The notes: generated by a model from the letters alone, not told the origin. A stretch of 64,000 bases of DNA from Ectobius pallidus (GCA_964059195.1 CAXKWD010000005.1:92703882-92767881), one strand, 5' to 3'; shown: positions 1-11,071, numbered from the stretch's first letter. Made by a program: numbers and translations.

Positions 1-560
1 TTTCATCCATGTACACTATTGAACGCCCTTCAGTCCTATACTGATGAATAGACCTTAAATAGGCACATCTGAGGGACTTTATTCTCTGTTGTTCCACAAG
101 AATTTTTCTATTATTTCTTGTTTTCCTCCACCGAAAACCAATATGTAAAATAATTTTCCTGAGTGTAGAGATGCTACCCTGAAAGTCAATTTTTTTCTTT
201 TAGTCTTGAGTGTATTTTTTTTAAAGTCGGTCTCTGCTTTTCTTCAATATAGAAATTATTAATTGTTCGTCGGACTACTTCTTCGTTAAAATTGTCAGGA
301 GATGATTTCTTCGAGGTACGTATTCTTTCTTTATCAGGGGTAGAAAAAGAATTAGAAGCTCCTTCTTCAATACTTTTGGCCTCTTTCACGATTCGCTTCA
401 CAGTACTAATGGATACACCTGTAGCTGTTGAAACCCTTTTATATACAGATGCACGCTGACCCCTCACATCCCGAAAATATTTATATACATTATATACTAC
501 TTCTCTTGTCTGCGAATGAATAACTTTACTCCCTCCCAGTTTACTATGAATCGGAGGCAT
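1..560 (-). pseudogene. Tc1/mariner (IS630-like) DDE transposase fragment, frameshifted and cut by the window edge
   Basis: The minus strand reads as the N-terminal part of a DDE transposase. A likely start is the ATG at 560 (MPPIHSKLGG...). A helix-turn-helix-like stretch follows (GVSISTVKRIVKEA), then a linker ending LKEKN-stop at 186. The stop arises in a run of seven A (minus strand): with one A fewer, the frame continues smoothly (IDFQGSISTLRK...) to YMDE at positions 2-13, the kind of motif that carries the first catalytic aspartate. The rest of the catalytic domain lies beyond position 1. The open frame can be read up to 677, but the first 39 codons are not transposase-like. I infer a dead, or sequencing-error-affected, Tc1/mariner-type copy; the exact subfamily is not resolved. 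Confidence 0.6.
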
Positions 561-1094
561 GTTGCAAAAGTCTTGCGCACAACTGCACTCACCTGAAGCA
601 CTGTCTGTTAGGCACCGCAACAAGAGATGTTCCTTCTTCCGAGACCTGTGTACTAATAAACAACCACCCCTTAACATGACAATTTTTCTATAGTGGACTC
701 GTCTGTCTACGGCGCATCTTTCTGAGCAGTGTCAGACAGAAATAATACTACTGTACATATAAATCTCTGAACAATATGGCTATAAGCAACTAATGTGAAA
801 TGAGACTTAAGTTTCCACATACTGTAATCTCAGTTGTTTAGACAAAAATGAGTTGTAACTACTCAATAAGTTAGATTTGGGCATGTAGGAATAATCACTT
901 CCACTAAACTTGAAATCATTTCTAGCCAAACACTTTTTTTGTAATAAAGGTAAGACAATGGAAGAATAGCATTTTATTTGAATAGCACCTGTGAAATTGT
1001 AAGGGAGTAAAAAATTTAATGTGAGTGTACTACATAAGATTTCTTCTTTGTATCCATAGCCATAATTACGACTATGGTAAATTAATTATGTGGA

Positions 1095-1195
1095 TTGTAA
1101 TAATAGAAATAATATAAATAATAATAACAACAATAATAGAAATAATAATAACAATAATAGCAATAATAATATTATTAATAATAATAATAAGGTGG
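1095..1195. repeat. Imperfect AAT/AAC microsatellite
   Basis: Runs of AATAATAATAAC and variants extend for about 100 bp, followed by GGTGGTGGTG. Confidence 0.8.
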
Positions 1196-1998
1196 TGGTG
1201 CAGTAATTTGTTCATTTGCCCCCCCCCCCTTGACAAAATTTCTGTGGACGCCCATGGCTCAGTAATAACTTTAAAATTAAATTATACATGATGGAACAGC
1301 TAAAACACCTGCGATAGATCATGGCATGCCAGATTGATCTACGTACAGTACACTAATCCTGTACAATTTCTTCTTATGTTAAAAATTGTGGAGGATCTGC
1401 GAGAGTGCACTATAATAGTTTTCAATACGTTCTGAATACTATCCGCGCCTCTATGTTACTGAAAATCAACCGAGTATGGTTCAGTTTCTCTTTCTAGCCG
1501 TACTGATTTTGAAACTGCAGCGAACTCAGATCCTAATGAATTCCGGTTTACATCAGTCTTCTCAGTACGATTAGCGTACACAGATCGATCTGAATTAGAC
1601 ACGTAAACGTAATAAATGCGTACGTACTAGTACATTAGAGATTAAACTATTAGTTTTATACCACGAACAACTTTGTGATGGACTATTGAATGTGCTTACT
1701 GGAAAGAATATTGAGCTTAAAGGAGCAATCCGCGATAAAATTAGATTTTCAATGGCAGTGTGATATTATTTATTGGAGAATTATAAGAACAATGCAGTTT
1801 TGTCCTAACAGTAAGTAGGCGTATTTGTGCACGTTAATTCAACCAGTTTATTATGTCTTAACTAATTGAATTATCGTGGACGTATTGTAACTGCGAACCA
1901 AATACATGCTAATCTAGTGTATTATATTTTATCCGCGAAACTATTTTAACTGAATGAATTGTAGAGTTCGTATTCATGAATCTAGTCTTTATTTTCGA

Positions 1999-2033
1999 TA
2001 ATGATGATGATGATGATGATAATAATAATATTT
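1999..2033. repeat. GAT/AAT microsatellite
   Basis: Uninterrupted GAT triplets turn into AAT triplets. Confidence 0.8.
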
Positions 2034-3869
2034 TCTTAGGGCCGATTGTATAAACATCACTGACTGGAGATCAATTATGATCTAAGTTTAGAAAATGAGC
2101 TGAGTTCAGACTAATGGGGATGTTACGACACTCTGCATGCTGTCCTTTTTTGGCTACACGAAAAAAGTCCACAGGCTACTTTGAATTTATTACGTAGAAT
2201 ACATAATAAACTCAGTTTGTTACTAAAAATACGCAAAATGGAAGAAAAAATCGCAAAAAGTGGACACATATGTAACCTAAAATGGCTTAGTTTACAATGC
2301 TTGTAAAGATTACGCAGATGGTCATGGGATCGGGTGAGGAGGGCAAGCCCGGAGAACGGTGCTCAGAGTCTATCACATCGTGCAAAAGTATAGGAAACTT
2401 GATGTTGATTGTATGGTGTTGTCGCTGACGTGAAACTAACCTAACCTGTCACAAACCTTGTTGTCCAAGAACTTATCCAGGACACAAAAGTCTATAATGT
2501 AAATTTCGACATATTTTGTTACTTTTGTTAGTAACCTTCCTGTGTACAGCGAGCAACTTTTTCTTGCTAGTGCTCTACTGTCTGCAGTGAGCAACTTTTT
2601 CTTCTGCTTGTTTCTAATTTGGGACTACTAATATTGTAACATTCAGAACTTCTTATTAGTGTTTTGGAATATTGGTTTTCTGTGATACCGTATCTTCATA
2701 ATTTTTTCACATGGCAAATACTTTACGTTTGATAAGTACACAAACTTTTTATATATATTTTCAAGATAACACATTTTGAGCATTAGGCCTACTTCATCCT
2801 GCTCTTTCGAGTATCACTATATATTGAAAAGTTGGTTTCTCACTCTCAGTTCAGTGGGGATTAACTGAATCTGACGTAGGTCTATCGATTCAGAATGAAT
2901 CAGTTTAATATTTCGGGTTTTATATAGCTCATATCTGGGCCTTCTTTCTTCATTTCTTAACGAATAACGACCTAATTTAACGTTATCTTGTTCTTCAAAA
3001 CTTGTAGAATCCTTAATTATATAGTCACCTTTTTCTTGTAGGAATATTCTAATTATGTAAAATTGCCAAGAAGTTCACACAAAAATAACCTGCAAAGTGA
3101 TGTGTATTCACGAGAAAACCATAATAACTATTCACAAATACAACAAATTACTACAATTTAAAATTATTCAGTAAAGAAAAACTTAAATCCTGTTGGTTCA
3201 GCTGCGGGAGGGGAGGAAGTCGTCGGCTCACGTAATTTAGAAACAGGGATTGTAAATTGAATGTAACGGCGATCTCTGTTCCTATCCTGCTATAAACCTA
3301 GCGCTGCATGCCACTAACACTAATATCACTATTCCTAACCTAACTGCCACTTACCTAGAATTCGTGAATATAGTTTGAGGGGGAAAATGGGCCATGTACG
3401 ACTTGGCCGGTAACATTGGTGTATGAATAAAGCAGTTGCTCAGCCTGTGCGTCAAGGACCAATGAGAAAAAAGTTTGTTTGTAACCAATGGGAGTGTTGG
3501 TATGCAAGCTAGGGTCCGCGTAACCACTTGGAACACCCCTTATAGATTCCCAGACATGAGGTATAGTAGGCTAAACCCAATATTTCGTTCCATGGTTAAT
3601 TCATTATCATTAATCATTTAATATTAACATTAGTAGTTTCTTACTCACTGAACTTAAATGTTTTACTAGATTTTTAGTTCCTAGAGGAATGAGCATTACA
3701 TAGTCAAATCTGGGCAATCTTTTCTGTGATAATTAAAGTTCCGTTCGTATGTTTTAGCAATGTAATCAATTTCTCATTTAAATGACCGGGAAATAAAAAC
3801 TGGAACAGCTTTTAATTTTTATCAATCGCAAACTGCATTCTTATACATATTTCAAGTGAATTCATACAG

Positions 3870-4170
3870 CAGACCCGGGTTCGATTCCTGGTCGGAACAG
3901 ATTACCTATACCCGAGACGAGCTAAGAAGGAAACCTGAAGTAAACAAAAACCAGTATGTCTGTCTCACTCTTAAGTCATATGAGTAATGTGCTAGAGTGA
4001 GACAGATGTACTGATTTTTGTTTATTTCAGGTTTCCTTCTTAGAACGGCCAGACTTTAGATGGAGCTGTTTCCGGCGTTTTTCCTTACCTTTGAGACGAA
4101 TGGACTTTAGACCCTTGTGGTCCTTGGGTATCTTATGGCCGTCATCATCTTCATCTTATCCGCTCGTTGT
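3870..4170 (+). repeat. tRNA-derived SINE (family 2), split by a hairpin insertion
   Basis: A B-box-like GGTTCGATTCC at about 3880 is followed by the start of a SINE body. The body resumes after 4043 (ACCCTTGTGGTCCTTGGGTATC, then GCCGTCATCATCTTCATC) and matches the better-preserved SINE at 23497-23912. The two parts are separated by a near-perfect inverted repeat, 3922-4043. I infer that a small fold-back element landed in an older SINE. Confidence 0.55.
3922..4043. mobile_element. Short fold-back element with about 50-bp arms
   Basis: Left arm CTAAGAAGGAAACCTGAAGT... and right arm ...TTCAGGTTTCCTTCTTAG pair over about 50 bp with a few mismatches, around a loop of roughly 15-20 nt. No coding capacity and no clear target-site duplication were seen. 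Confidence 0.6.
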
Positions 4171-4711
4171 TATACAGTAGTTCTCCTGTGGTTAGAGCGC
4201 AAGCGCATGCTTACGCCTCTTGTATAGGGGAGATCTCTCTTTTAAAGTCCTGAAACACGATCAACCGCCTTTGTTCTGACGCAAGTTTCTGGTTTGTCCA
4301 TTTGTCAAAGTAATCTGTGATAGTCATGAGTTAAAAATTTTCCTTTTCACTTTGATTTTTTAATGTTTAAAACAATTTTTTTATTATCTGTTTGATGATT
4401 TCTGTTTTCTCACAATAATCACATTATTCGGGAAGTTGGGTTTTTATTCCGAACGCCTGGACAGAGTCCCTACAATCGGAACTGACCCGATTTTCTCGGG
4501 ACAGTGGTCACAGTACCTATATTACACAAATTATCGTGACATTTACCTAGGTACAAGGCAATATAAAGAATTTTAAAAGTTCGGACACCAAAATTGTAAA
4601 CAATTTAACAATTTTTTTTATTCTCTAAACGATTATATGATGTTTTATTAGATTATTACAACAATTTCTACAGATCCTTCGCCTTACTATGAAGGTTTTA
4701 AAGTTAGTTTT

Positions 4712-4965
4712 TCAAAAGAAGGCAATAATTAACAATAGACCTATGGTGACGAGCACTCCAACGATGACCAGGAATACAACAAGTGAGACGACAGTGACGG
4801 CAAGGATGATCAGCAACGTTACTAAGAACAGAAATACCAGAAGAATTTTAAGGACGATTCCTGCGTCGATCCGTATTGAAGCAACGGTTTTCCGCACTCT
4901 TGGGAAGACTCTGAATGCGCTTACGTGTGGGAATCCGAGGTAATTATTTGCCTGCTGTGCAGCAT
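4712..4965 (-). CDS. Terminal exon A of an unrecognised membrane-protein gene family
   Basis: Reading from a minus-strand acceptor (CTCTTAATTTACAG, intron end at 4966), the exon starts in phase 1, encodes 83 residues plus 2 nt of a split codon, and stops with TGA at 4712-4714. The N-terminal third carries YLGFP and FRVFPRVRK, aligned with the R-x-F-P-R motif of exons B and D. The rest is nearly all L, I, V and F (about 45 residues), enough for two membrane helices and ending ...IIAFF. An AATAAA lies 63 nt past the stop (4649-4644, minus). The function is unknown. Its upstream exons are not secure: it could be spliced to exon 3 of gene B as an alternative last exon, or belong to its own gene with a possible exon at 11034-11071. 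A plus-strand frame overlaps it but has no family support. Confidence 0.55.
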
Positions 4966-5239
4966 CTGTAAATTAAGAGGAAATGGCATTTTATCAAACC
5001 AGCTTTACTAAATCACAGAAATTCTTAGTTCTCTTTCATACAGAGAGAAATACCGGCATATTTATGGAAAATAACTTATATAAATTTTTTTAAAGGCAAC
5101 TAGGTATTTTAAAAATATATCTATTTGAGAAACAGAAGTAATACGTAAGTTGGTCCTGAAACCCCGAGCAGAGGTTCGTCCTCAGGGGCGTTCCAGCAAT
5201 ACGTTTTTATATTTAAAAATATGTAGGCCTACATAATTA

Positions 5240-5733
5240 TAACATTCATTTAATTGTATAAAACATCGTATAAAATACTCTTCCAGTGATCATATCTACA
5301 AAACTAGACGAAATACTAATTTACTCCTATTAGAACCCAAATGTCTCACATCGGCAGGATTAAAGCATAGCATTAATTTTGGACCGCGCTTCTATAACTC
5401 AATTATCAGAAAAAATCCTGATCTCTCAGCATACTCCACTGTTAAATTTAATAGATATGTAAAGAATTTTTTGTAATTTTTTAGCTTTTAAGTAATTTTT
5501 GTTTCACTCCTTTTATGTATTTATGTTTTTATGTTTAATGTTTTTGTTTTACTTTCTTTTTTAGTTAAGCACATTATACACTCTATTTCTTTGTCTCTCC
5601 TCTTTCTTCACTTTGATATTTTTGAAACGGCACCCGAGCACGAGCAGTCTTGCTCATTCGGGTGTATTACTAAATGTAATACCTCTTGTAATATCTCTTG
5701 TAATAAATAAATAATAAATAAAATAAATAAATT
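5240..5733 (+). mobile_element. 5'-truncated LINE tail with 3' hairpin and TAAA-type microsatellite
   Basis: Decoded on the plus strand, about 5280-5475 resembles the C-terminus of a CR1/jockey-type ORF2 (short pieces: LKHSINFGPRFYN, TVKFNRYVKNFL, then stop), comparable to the tail of the LINE at 60.1-61.1 kb. The 3' untranslated part contains a stem-loop, CACCCGAGCACGAG / CTCATTCGGGTG (about 5631-5664), and ends in an AATAAATAAATAA repeat, as expected for this LINE group. Confidence 0.6.
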
Positions 5734-5903
5734 GATCTTAAGGCTAAAAAGTGGACAAAATAAGAAAGAAAAAGAAAGAAGAAAATAATTATGGTATAAT
5801 ATCATGAAAAAAGGGGAAAGGCAAAATCTGAGAGTAATGGTATGACTCTAGTGATTATGATGATGATAATGATAATGATAATAAATTAGTAATAATTATC
5901 ATG

Positions 5904-6210
5904 GGGGTACGCTATAGCGTAGTAGTTGAGGCGCTGCGCTACAAACCGAAAGGTCGCGGGTTCGATCCCCCATGAGGTCGTTGGAGTTTTTCAATTAGCC
6001 TAATCCTTCTGGTGGCACTATGGCCCTAGGGTCGACTCAGCCTCTAACAGAAATAAGTACCATGAGCAACCCTGGGAGTAAAGGTGGCCGATGCGTAAGG
6101 CTGACAACCTTACCACCTTCATGTTCCGAATGTCTAAAATCTGGGAGCCTCAACCTCCTGGAACCCTCTGGGCCTCCATGGCCTGTATAGGGAACACTTT
6201 TTTAAAATAG
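5904..6210 (+). repeat. tRNA-derived SINE (family 1), full length with target-site duplication
   Basis: The head GGGGTACGCTATAGCG looks tRNA-like and is followed by a B box GGGTTCGATCC (about 5958-5968). A conserved body follows (TTCTGGTGGCACTATGGCCC, TAAGGCTGACAACCTTACC, CTCCATGGCCTGTATAGGG) and a short T/A tail. The flanks TAATTATCATG at 5893-5903 and 6211-6221 are identical 11-bp duplications, which fixes the boundaries. Other copies lie at 41573-41837 (minus) and, diverged, at 16915-17105 and 57360-57610. Confidence 0.8.
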
Positions 6211-6259
6211 TAATTATCATGACCATTGGCTCACATGTCTTTCGATTTAAACTAATAAC

Positions 6260-7022
6260 CAGTGCCCGGATTCTAATGACATGTCATCTTTTTATTAATG
6301 CTGCATCGACATTGCCAACTTGTGGATAAATTCTAATCATGGCCTCTAGATTATAGAAATGCATTTTCATTAGGTAATTTTTTGTCATTTTATGCAATTT
6401 TATATTTTTAGGGCATTTATTTCAATTTTAGGTCATTATTTTGTCATTTTCGTGTCATTTGCTTCCTTATTTAGTCATTTTCATGTATTTACGTTGAGTG
6501 TATTAATTTTTTTCCGTCGCTAGCGATGCTGTCTTTGAAGTGTTGTTTGTTTAATGCAAGAAGGAAAAATTCAGCGTTAAAGTGTTGACATGTCTCAGTC
6601 GGAAGTGACAATCAAAGAAACGCTAAAATTTTGTATTATATTACTATTGTTATTAGATTGACTTGGCAACAGAGCCTGCCACCTGCTTGGATTTGAGAGT
6701 GCAAACTACTGTTTACCCTCAGTAAACAACAATATAATCCGGCAGACCACAAAAGTACGTGCCGAATTTTGACTCACCAGTGCCTCAGTGCCAGTATAAA
6801 TTTCCGTGAGAAAAGAACATTAACAACATTACAGTTATTTACAGTTTTTACAATTATGTACAAACTAGTCTATAACTTTGTGTGTACAATAATACTTTTT
6901 TATAAATAAAATATAAGTTTTTAGGTCATTTTTTATAATTATTAAGTCATTTTCTTTAAAATTTAGGGTCATTTTATAGGTCATTGATCAAACAATTTTA
7001 GGTTAACAGAATCCGGGCCCTG
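6260..7022. mobile_element. hAT-type MITE, 763 bp
   Basis: Ends CAGTGCCCGGATTCT and AGAATCCGGGCCCTG are inverted copies. The 8-bp direct duplication CTAATAAC flanks it exactly (6252-6259 and 7023-7030). 8-bp duplications with CAG...CTG ends are the signature of hAT elements. The interior is T-rich, with repeated TAGGTCATTTT-like words, and shows no transposase. Confidence 0.8.
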
Positions 7023-7773
7023 CTAATAACATATAAGAATGAATCTAAAATCAGATAATTCCAGACCTGATTCATTCAATAACTATCGAATTTGCTTTAT
7101 CACCTCCCACAAAATTGATCAAGACACGTCCTCTCTTCTTGATATTCTAATGAGGTCGGAGACTATAAAGAAAGTGACTTACGCACACTTCACCAATCTC
7201 GGTTCGTTAAGATTTATTCTGGAAATTCAAGGAATATTACGTCTGCGTCTGTTCAGGAATCATCACTATAGTATTTTATGGGAAAACTTCCACAGTTAAG
7301 CAATGTTGTCATTTAATAATATAATCACCTCCTGTAAAGATTATAAACACCTAACTTCAACAGCTTGAATGTACATTGGATACAACCGAGCCAACAGCGA
7401 AGGGGTGACCGTTGAGAGGTGGGGAATGAATTCAGAAATATCATTTGCTTCTTATTCGAGTCCTCCTATTGCCTCTCCCAACGTCCAGACAGCTGACCAT
7501 CTTACATCTGCTCTATAAATGTTTCAAGAAACTATACTTAACAAACAGTATGCATCGCTAGGAACTATAACAGTAATATAATTCCGTTTACGCAACATAT
7601 CTTCAATATTAAATTTCAGCATACAATACTTGGATGAATGGATGCTTATTAACTCATCGTGTTTTGTTCACAGAAAATAGCCACATTGATTATAATGTCA
7701 TGAATGCTTTTTAATACGAGGCCTACTGTGTCAATGTAAATTGCTACTAAAATAATTAAATTTCAATACATTA

Positions 7774-8558
7774 CAGTAGAGTCCCGCTATTCCGAAGCCC
7801 GCTATTCCGAAAATCCGACTATTCCGAACAGAGTTCAGAAAAAATACAGATTCAAAAAAATTTAGAACAGGAAAAATTAAAAAGACATTCGTATAAAAAG
7901 TACATTTATTGTTATACAAAGAAGTTAAATAGAGACATACATAGAGCCTAAGCTTGATGAAAACGCCTGAAACCAAATTGGAATGAAAGATAGGCCTAGT
8001 TACTTACAGCATAGGCGTAACCAGGCCGACCGTATGGGGGGGGGTTATAACATCCGCGGGATCTGGGGGGTAGGCCTATGTAATACCTCCCAGGGAGAGG
8101 AGGGTCCGGGGGTCCTCCCCCGGAAAATTTTAAAAATTAAGATGCAAAATAACGAGTTTTAAGCTTCCGGGGGTCCACCCCCGGAAAATTTTAAAAATTA
8201 AGATGCAAAATAACGCGTTTTAAGTTTCCGGGGTTTCACCCCAGGAAATTTTAAAACATTAAGACGCAAAATAACGAGCTTTAAGCTTCCCACACTTTAT
8301 ACTTGTATTAAGTAATTTATGGGCAGACTTAAAAAAATTATATAATTTTCCATTTTTAATCAATGGGGGGGGGTTCAAACCCCCAAACCCCCCCCCCTCG
8401 GTACGCCTATGACTTACAGCACATGTCGGCTGACACTAGCAGATCTCCCCGCACTTAATTTAACAAGTCAATATGTTGATATTATTCATGAAATCCGCCT
8501 ATTCCGAATTCCCGCTAAACCGAACAGTGTTTGGTCCCAATTAGTTCGGACTCTACTG
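7774..8558. mobile_element. pogo/Tigger-like non-autonomous element, host of a nested MITE
   Basis: The left end CAGTAGAGTCCCGCTATTCC pairs with the right end TTCGGACTCTACTG, and subterminal ...TATTCCGAA repeats occur at both ends. TA precedes the left end; the right flank reads CA, probably a mutated TA duplication. These termini resemble pogo/Tigger elements of the Tc1/mariner superfamily. No transposase frame remains. About half of its length is a second element inserted at 8010-8411. Confidence 0.65.
8010..8411. mobile_element. hAT-like MITE with internal tandem repeats, nested in the pogo-like element
   Basis: Termini CATAGGCGTAACC and GGTACGCCTATG are inverted copies, and the 8-bp duplication ACTTACAG flanks it exactly (8002-8009 and 8412-8419). 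The middle holds about three tandem copies of a roughly 61-bp unit, each a G/C-rich hairpin (CCGGGGGTCC..CCCCCGG) followed by AATTTTAAAAATTAAGATGC. Terminal fragments of the same style occur near 1219-1255 and 53650-53715. Confidence 0.75.
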
Positions 8559-8562
8559 CATA

Positions 8563-10985
8563 TAATGGGAGCTTAAAAGAAACAATGATAAAAATAACTG
8601 TAATAATAATAATAACAAATTCCTTTGGAAATATAAATATGCAAATAAAAGCGGTTTCCAAAAGTATCTAGAAAATGAATTTCCGCAGTGGGCTGGAGAG
8701 GGTTCTAGTATAGACAAAATGTGGCAAAATTTTAAGGCTATAGTACATGAAGGGCTTAACACATTCGTTCCAAAAGTTAAACTAAAGCAAAACCAAGATC
8801 CGGAATACTATAATGACCGAATCCTAAAACTGAAGAGAAAAGTTAGAACAGCATATAGTAAAAGGAAATTAGGAGAATCTTTCCAAAATAAATACAAAGA
8901 AATTAAAAAACAACTGATTAAAGAGAAACGGGATGCTCAAAACGTATATTTATCAAATCTTCTACAGTCTACAAATTCAAACAGTTTCTATAAATACATA
9001 AGAAGGCTAAGAAAAAATAAAGGCGACATACAGATGTTGAAAGGTGAGGAAGGTGATATAATAACAGACAATTCAGAAAAAGCAGAACAGTTGAGCCAAA
9101 GTTATGCTAAAGTATTCAGTCAACAAAAAAAAGCGGATGACACTCTTCTAACAAATTTAGCCGAAAGATGTCACGAGCCATTGAAAATAAAAGACTCTTT
9201 AATTCTCGCAAATTTACGTAATATGCGTAAGGGGAAATCTATGGGACCAGATGAGATACCAGGCGACATTATTAAATTAGGACAAGGAAAAATTGTCCCT
9301 TATCTCAGGGTGTTATTCAATGTTTCACTTAATAACAGTGATATTCCACCGGACTGGAAAAAAGCCATAATAATTCCTATCTATAAAGCAGGGAATAGAA
9401 CTGATCCTGGAAACTATAGACCGATAAGCGTAACGTCTATAGTGTGTAAGCAAATGGAGCGACTCATTGAAGCATATATTAGGGATTTTTGTAATAAATA
9501 TAACTTGCTTTTTCCAAGACAACATGGTTTTAGGAAGGGCTATTCTTGCGAGTCACAGATGTTAGGTCTATATCAGGAAATTGCTGATATTTTAGACAAA
9601 GGAGGACAGGTTGATGGTATTATAATTGACTTCCAAAAGGCCTTTGATACAGTACCTCACGACATTTTAATGCTCAAACTTGCCGAAATGGGAATTGATA
9701 AGCGCGTAGTAGGTTGGATTAAGGAATTCATATATAACAGAACCCAAAGAGTGCGTGTTAATGACATATTGTCCCGTGAGACTCCAGTTACGTCTGGAAT
9801 ACCCCAAGGAAGCGTACTCGGTCCACTACTTTTTATATTATTTATAAATGACTTACCAAAATCGATCCAATCTCATATCAGATTGTTTGCGGATGACTAC
9901 ATTATATACAGGGAAATTTGTAATGAATTAGATGCGAAGTTACTGCAAGAAGACTTAGTTCGCACAGAAAAATGGGTTTCTGAAAATAGGATGACAATAA
10001 ACGCACGCAAAAGTAAAGCAATATCTTTCACCAACAAAAGGGTAAAATTTTGCTATAATTATGAAATGGAAAATGAAATTATAACGAGAGTAGAATCGTG
10101 CAATTATTTAGGAATAACTCTTAATAAGGAATTGAACTGGAATACACATATAGGAAATTCAATTAGCAAGGCATATAAAACATTGCACTTCGTATTTAGA
10201 GCATTAAGGGGAAGCAACTTAAAAACCAAAGAGTTAGCTTATAAATCATTAGTGAGACCAAATTTGGAATATGCTGTAAGTGTATGGGATCCGTATCAGG
10301 CAGGTCTAATAACACAGTTAGAAATGGTGCAGAGAAAAGCTGCAAGATTTGTTATGAATAAGCACCAACAAACTGACAGCGTTACGGCTATGTTAAAAAC
10401 ACTAGGGTGGAAATCTTTAGAATCCAGAAGGAAAATAAATAGATTAAAATGTATGTATTGTGTATACACGAAACAACCGGCATGGGTAGAGCTTCATAGC
10501 AAAATTAAAGAACCAGATTACAAAAGTAGGAAGGATCACAAATACAAAATAAGGGGTAGATCTCGGAGAACAAATATTGCCAAATTTTCTTTTTTAAATA
10601 GAGGGATTCAGGATTGGAATGATTTACCTGCAGAAATCTTCGAAACGTTTCCTGCTAACGCCAAAATTTTTAAAAATATATTGAATAGGGTATATGATGT
10701 ATAATTTTTTGTTCTAAAATATTCACAGTATGCAATTTTTTTTTATGTTATAGTTTTAAATGGAAATATATATTTTTAAATATCAGGTACGTGGATAGAT
10801 GTTGCGATATTTAATGTGTAAGTGTATGTATAGTGTGTCTTTTTTGTATATATGTATGGCTGGTATTTATTTAATGTGTAGTGTTATTTCTGTATATATG
10901 TATGGCTGGTATTTATTGCACCACTGCCACCGGGTTGTTGACCCATTTGCAGTGTAAGGAAATAAATACAAAAAAATACAAATAT
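8563..10985 (+). mobile_element. 5'-truncated CR1/jockey-type LINE
   Basis: It starts directly after the pogo-like element and carries an open ORF2-like frame. The 3' untranslated part repeats TATATGTATGGCTGGTATTTAT twice (near 10846 and 10895) and ends in an AAATAAATACAAAAAAAT tail near 10980. The apurinic endonuclease domain that should precede the reverse transcriptase is missing, so the copy is truncated. The frame is open for about 48 codons upstream of the ATG at 8719. Confidence 0.8.
8719..10704 (+). CDS. LINE reverse transcriptase (ORF2 part), intact frame
   Basis: This 661-codon frame encodes the reverse transcriptase that copies LINE RNA at a nicked target site. Visible blocks: GPDEIPGDI near residue 176; W-K-KAIIIPIYKAGN and NYRPISVTS; QHGFRKGYSCESQ; DFQKAFDTVPHD near residue 304 (first catalytic Asp); GIPQGSVLGP near residue 360; FADD at about 390-393 (catalytic pair); and the downstream NYLGITL thumb-like block. 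The C-terminal part, with LEYAVSVWDPY and QRKAARFV, is typical of the jockey/CR1 group. There is no N-terminal endonuclease domain, no frameshift and no internal stop, so this is a fairly young but 5'-truncated copy. The frame is also open upstream of the chosen ATG, which is probably not a native start. Confidence 0.85.
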   Translation: MWQNFKAIVHEGLNTFVPKVKLKQNQDPEYYNDRILKLKRKVRTAYSKRKLGESFQNKYKEIKKQLIKEKRDAQNVYLSNLLQSTNSNSFYKYIRRLRKNKGDIQMLKGEEGDIITDNSEKAEQLSQSYAKVFSQQKKADDTLLTNLAERCHEPLKIKDSLILANLRNMRKGKSMGPDEIPGDIIKLGQGKIVPYLRVLFNVSLNNSDIPPDWKKAIIIPIYKAGNRTDPGNYRPISVTSIVCKQMERLIEAYIRDFCNKYNLLFPRQHGFRKGYSCESQMLGLYQEIADILDKGGQVDGIIIDFQKAFDTVPHDILMLKLAEMGIDKRVVGWIKEFIYNRTQRVRVNDILSRETPVTSGIPQGSVLGPLLFILFINDLPKSIQSHIRLFADDYIIYREICNELDAKLLQEDLVRTEKWVSENRMTINARKSKAISFTNKRVKFCYNYEMENEIITRVESCNYLGITLNKELNWNTHIGNSISKAYKTLHFVFRALRGSNLKTKELAYKSLVRPNLEYAVSVWDPYQAGLITQLEMVQRKAARFVMNKHQQTDSVTAMLKTLGWKSLESRRKINRLKCMYCVYTKQPAWVELHSKIKEPDYKSRKDHKYKIRGRSRRTNIAKFSFLNRGIQDWNDLPAEIFETFPANAKIFKNILNRVYDV

Positions 10986-11033
10986 CAATTATTTATTACA
11001 TATTATTCGTTAAATAGTCGTTATAAATGCAAC

Positions 11034-11071
11034 TTCGTCGCTCGAGATTTCCAAGTCACTCGTGGCATTAC
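11034..11071 (-). CDS. Possible exon 2 of gene A (tentative)
   Basis: On the minus strand a very good acceptor (pyrimidine-rich tract, TTACTTTTATCACAG) opens a phase-1 frame of 12 codons reading NATSDLEISSDE. This recalls the ends of exon 2 in B (TISSFVTE) and D (FSTFVSE), and it ends in phase 0, as they do. The donor would be GTTGCA, which is weak, and the exon is shorter (38 against 56 nt). It lies between B and A, where an exon of gene A should be. It may be a decayed exon or chance. Confidence 0.22.

Larger units (their letters stand above)
700..3860. other. A+T-rich intergenic DNA without recognisable genes
   Basis: I find no supported gene here. It holds an imperfect AAT/AAC microsatellite, a GAT/AAT run, a poly-C tract at about 1219-1229 followed by GTGGACGCCCATGG that resembles the end of the element at 8010-8411, and an imperfect direct repeat near 2548-2602 (GCAACTTTTTCTT twice). 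Two inverted CCAAT boxes near 3458 and 3485 lie in a more G+C-rich patch (3200-3540), but no frame starts there convincingly. Confidence 0.5.

Noticed and set aside
4689..4943. 84-codon plus-strand frame over exon A
   Set aside because: It is Thr/Arg-rich and is the complement of the hydrophobic last exon. The minus reading has an acceptor, paralogues and a poly(A) signal. Similar shadows occur over exons C and D.
3870..6000. True tRNA genes at B-box-like GGTTCGATTCC/GGTTCGATCC sites
   Set aside because: No cloverleaf with matching acceptor stem could be drawn; SINE bodies and target-site duplications explain them.
7039..7299. 86-codon plus-strand frame and minus-strand donor GTAAGTCAC near 7178 as a missing exon 3 of gene A
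   Set aside because: The minus reading that must end in phase 1 hits a stop a few codons before the donor, so it cannot be the family's exon 3. The plus frame shows no motif.
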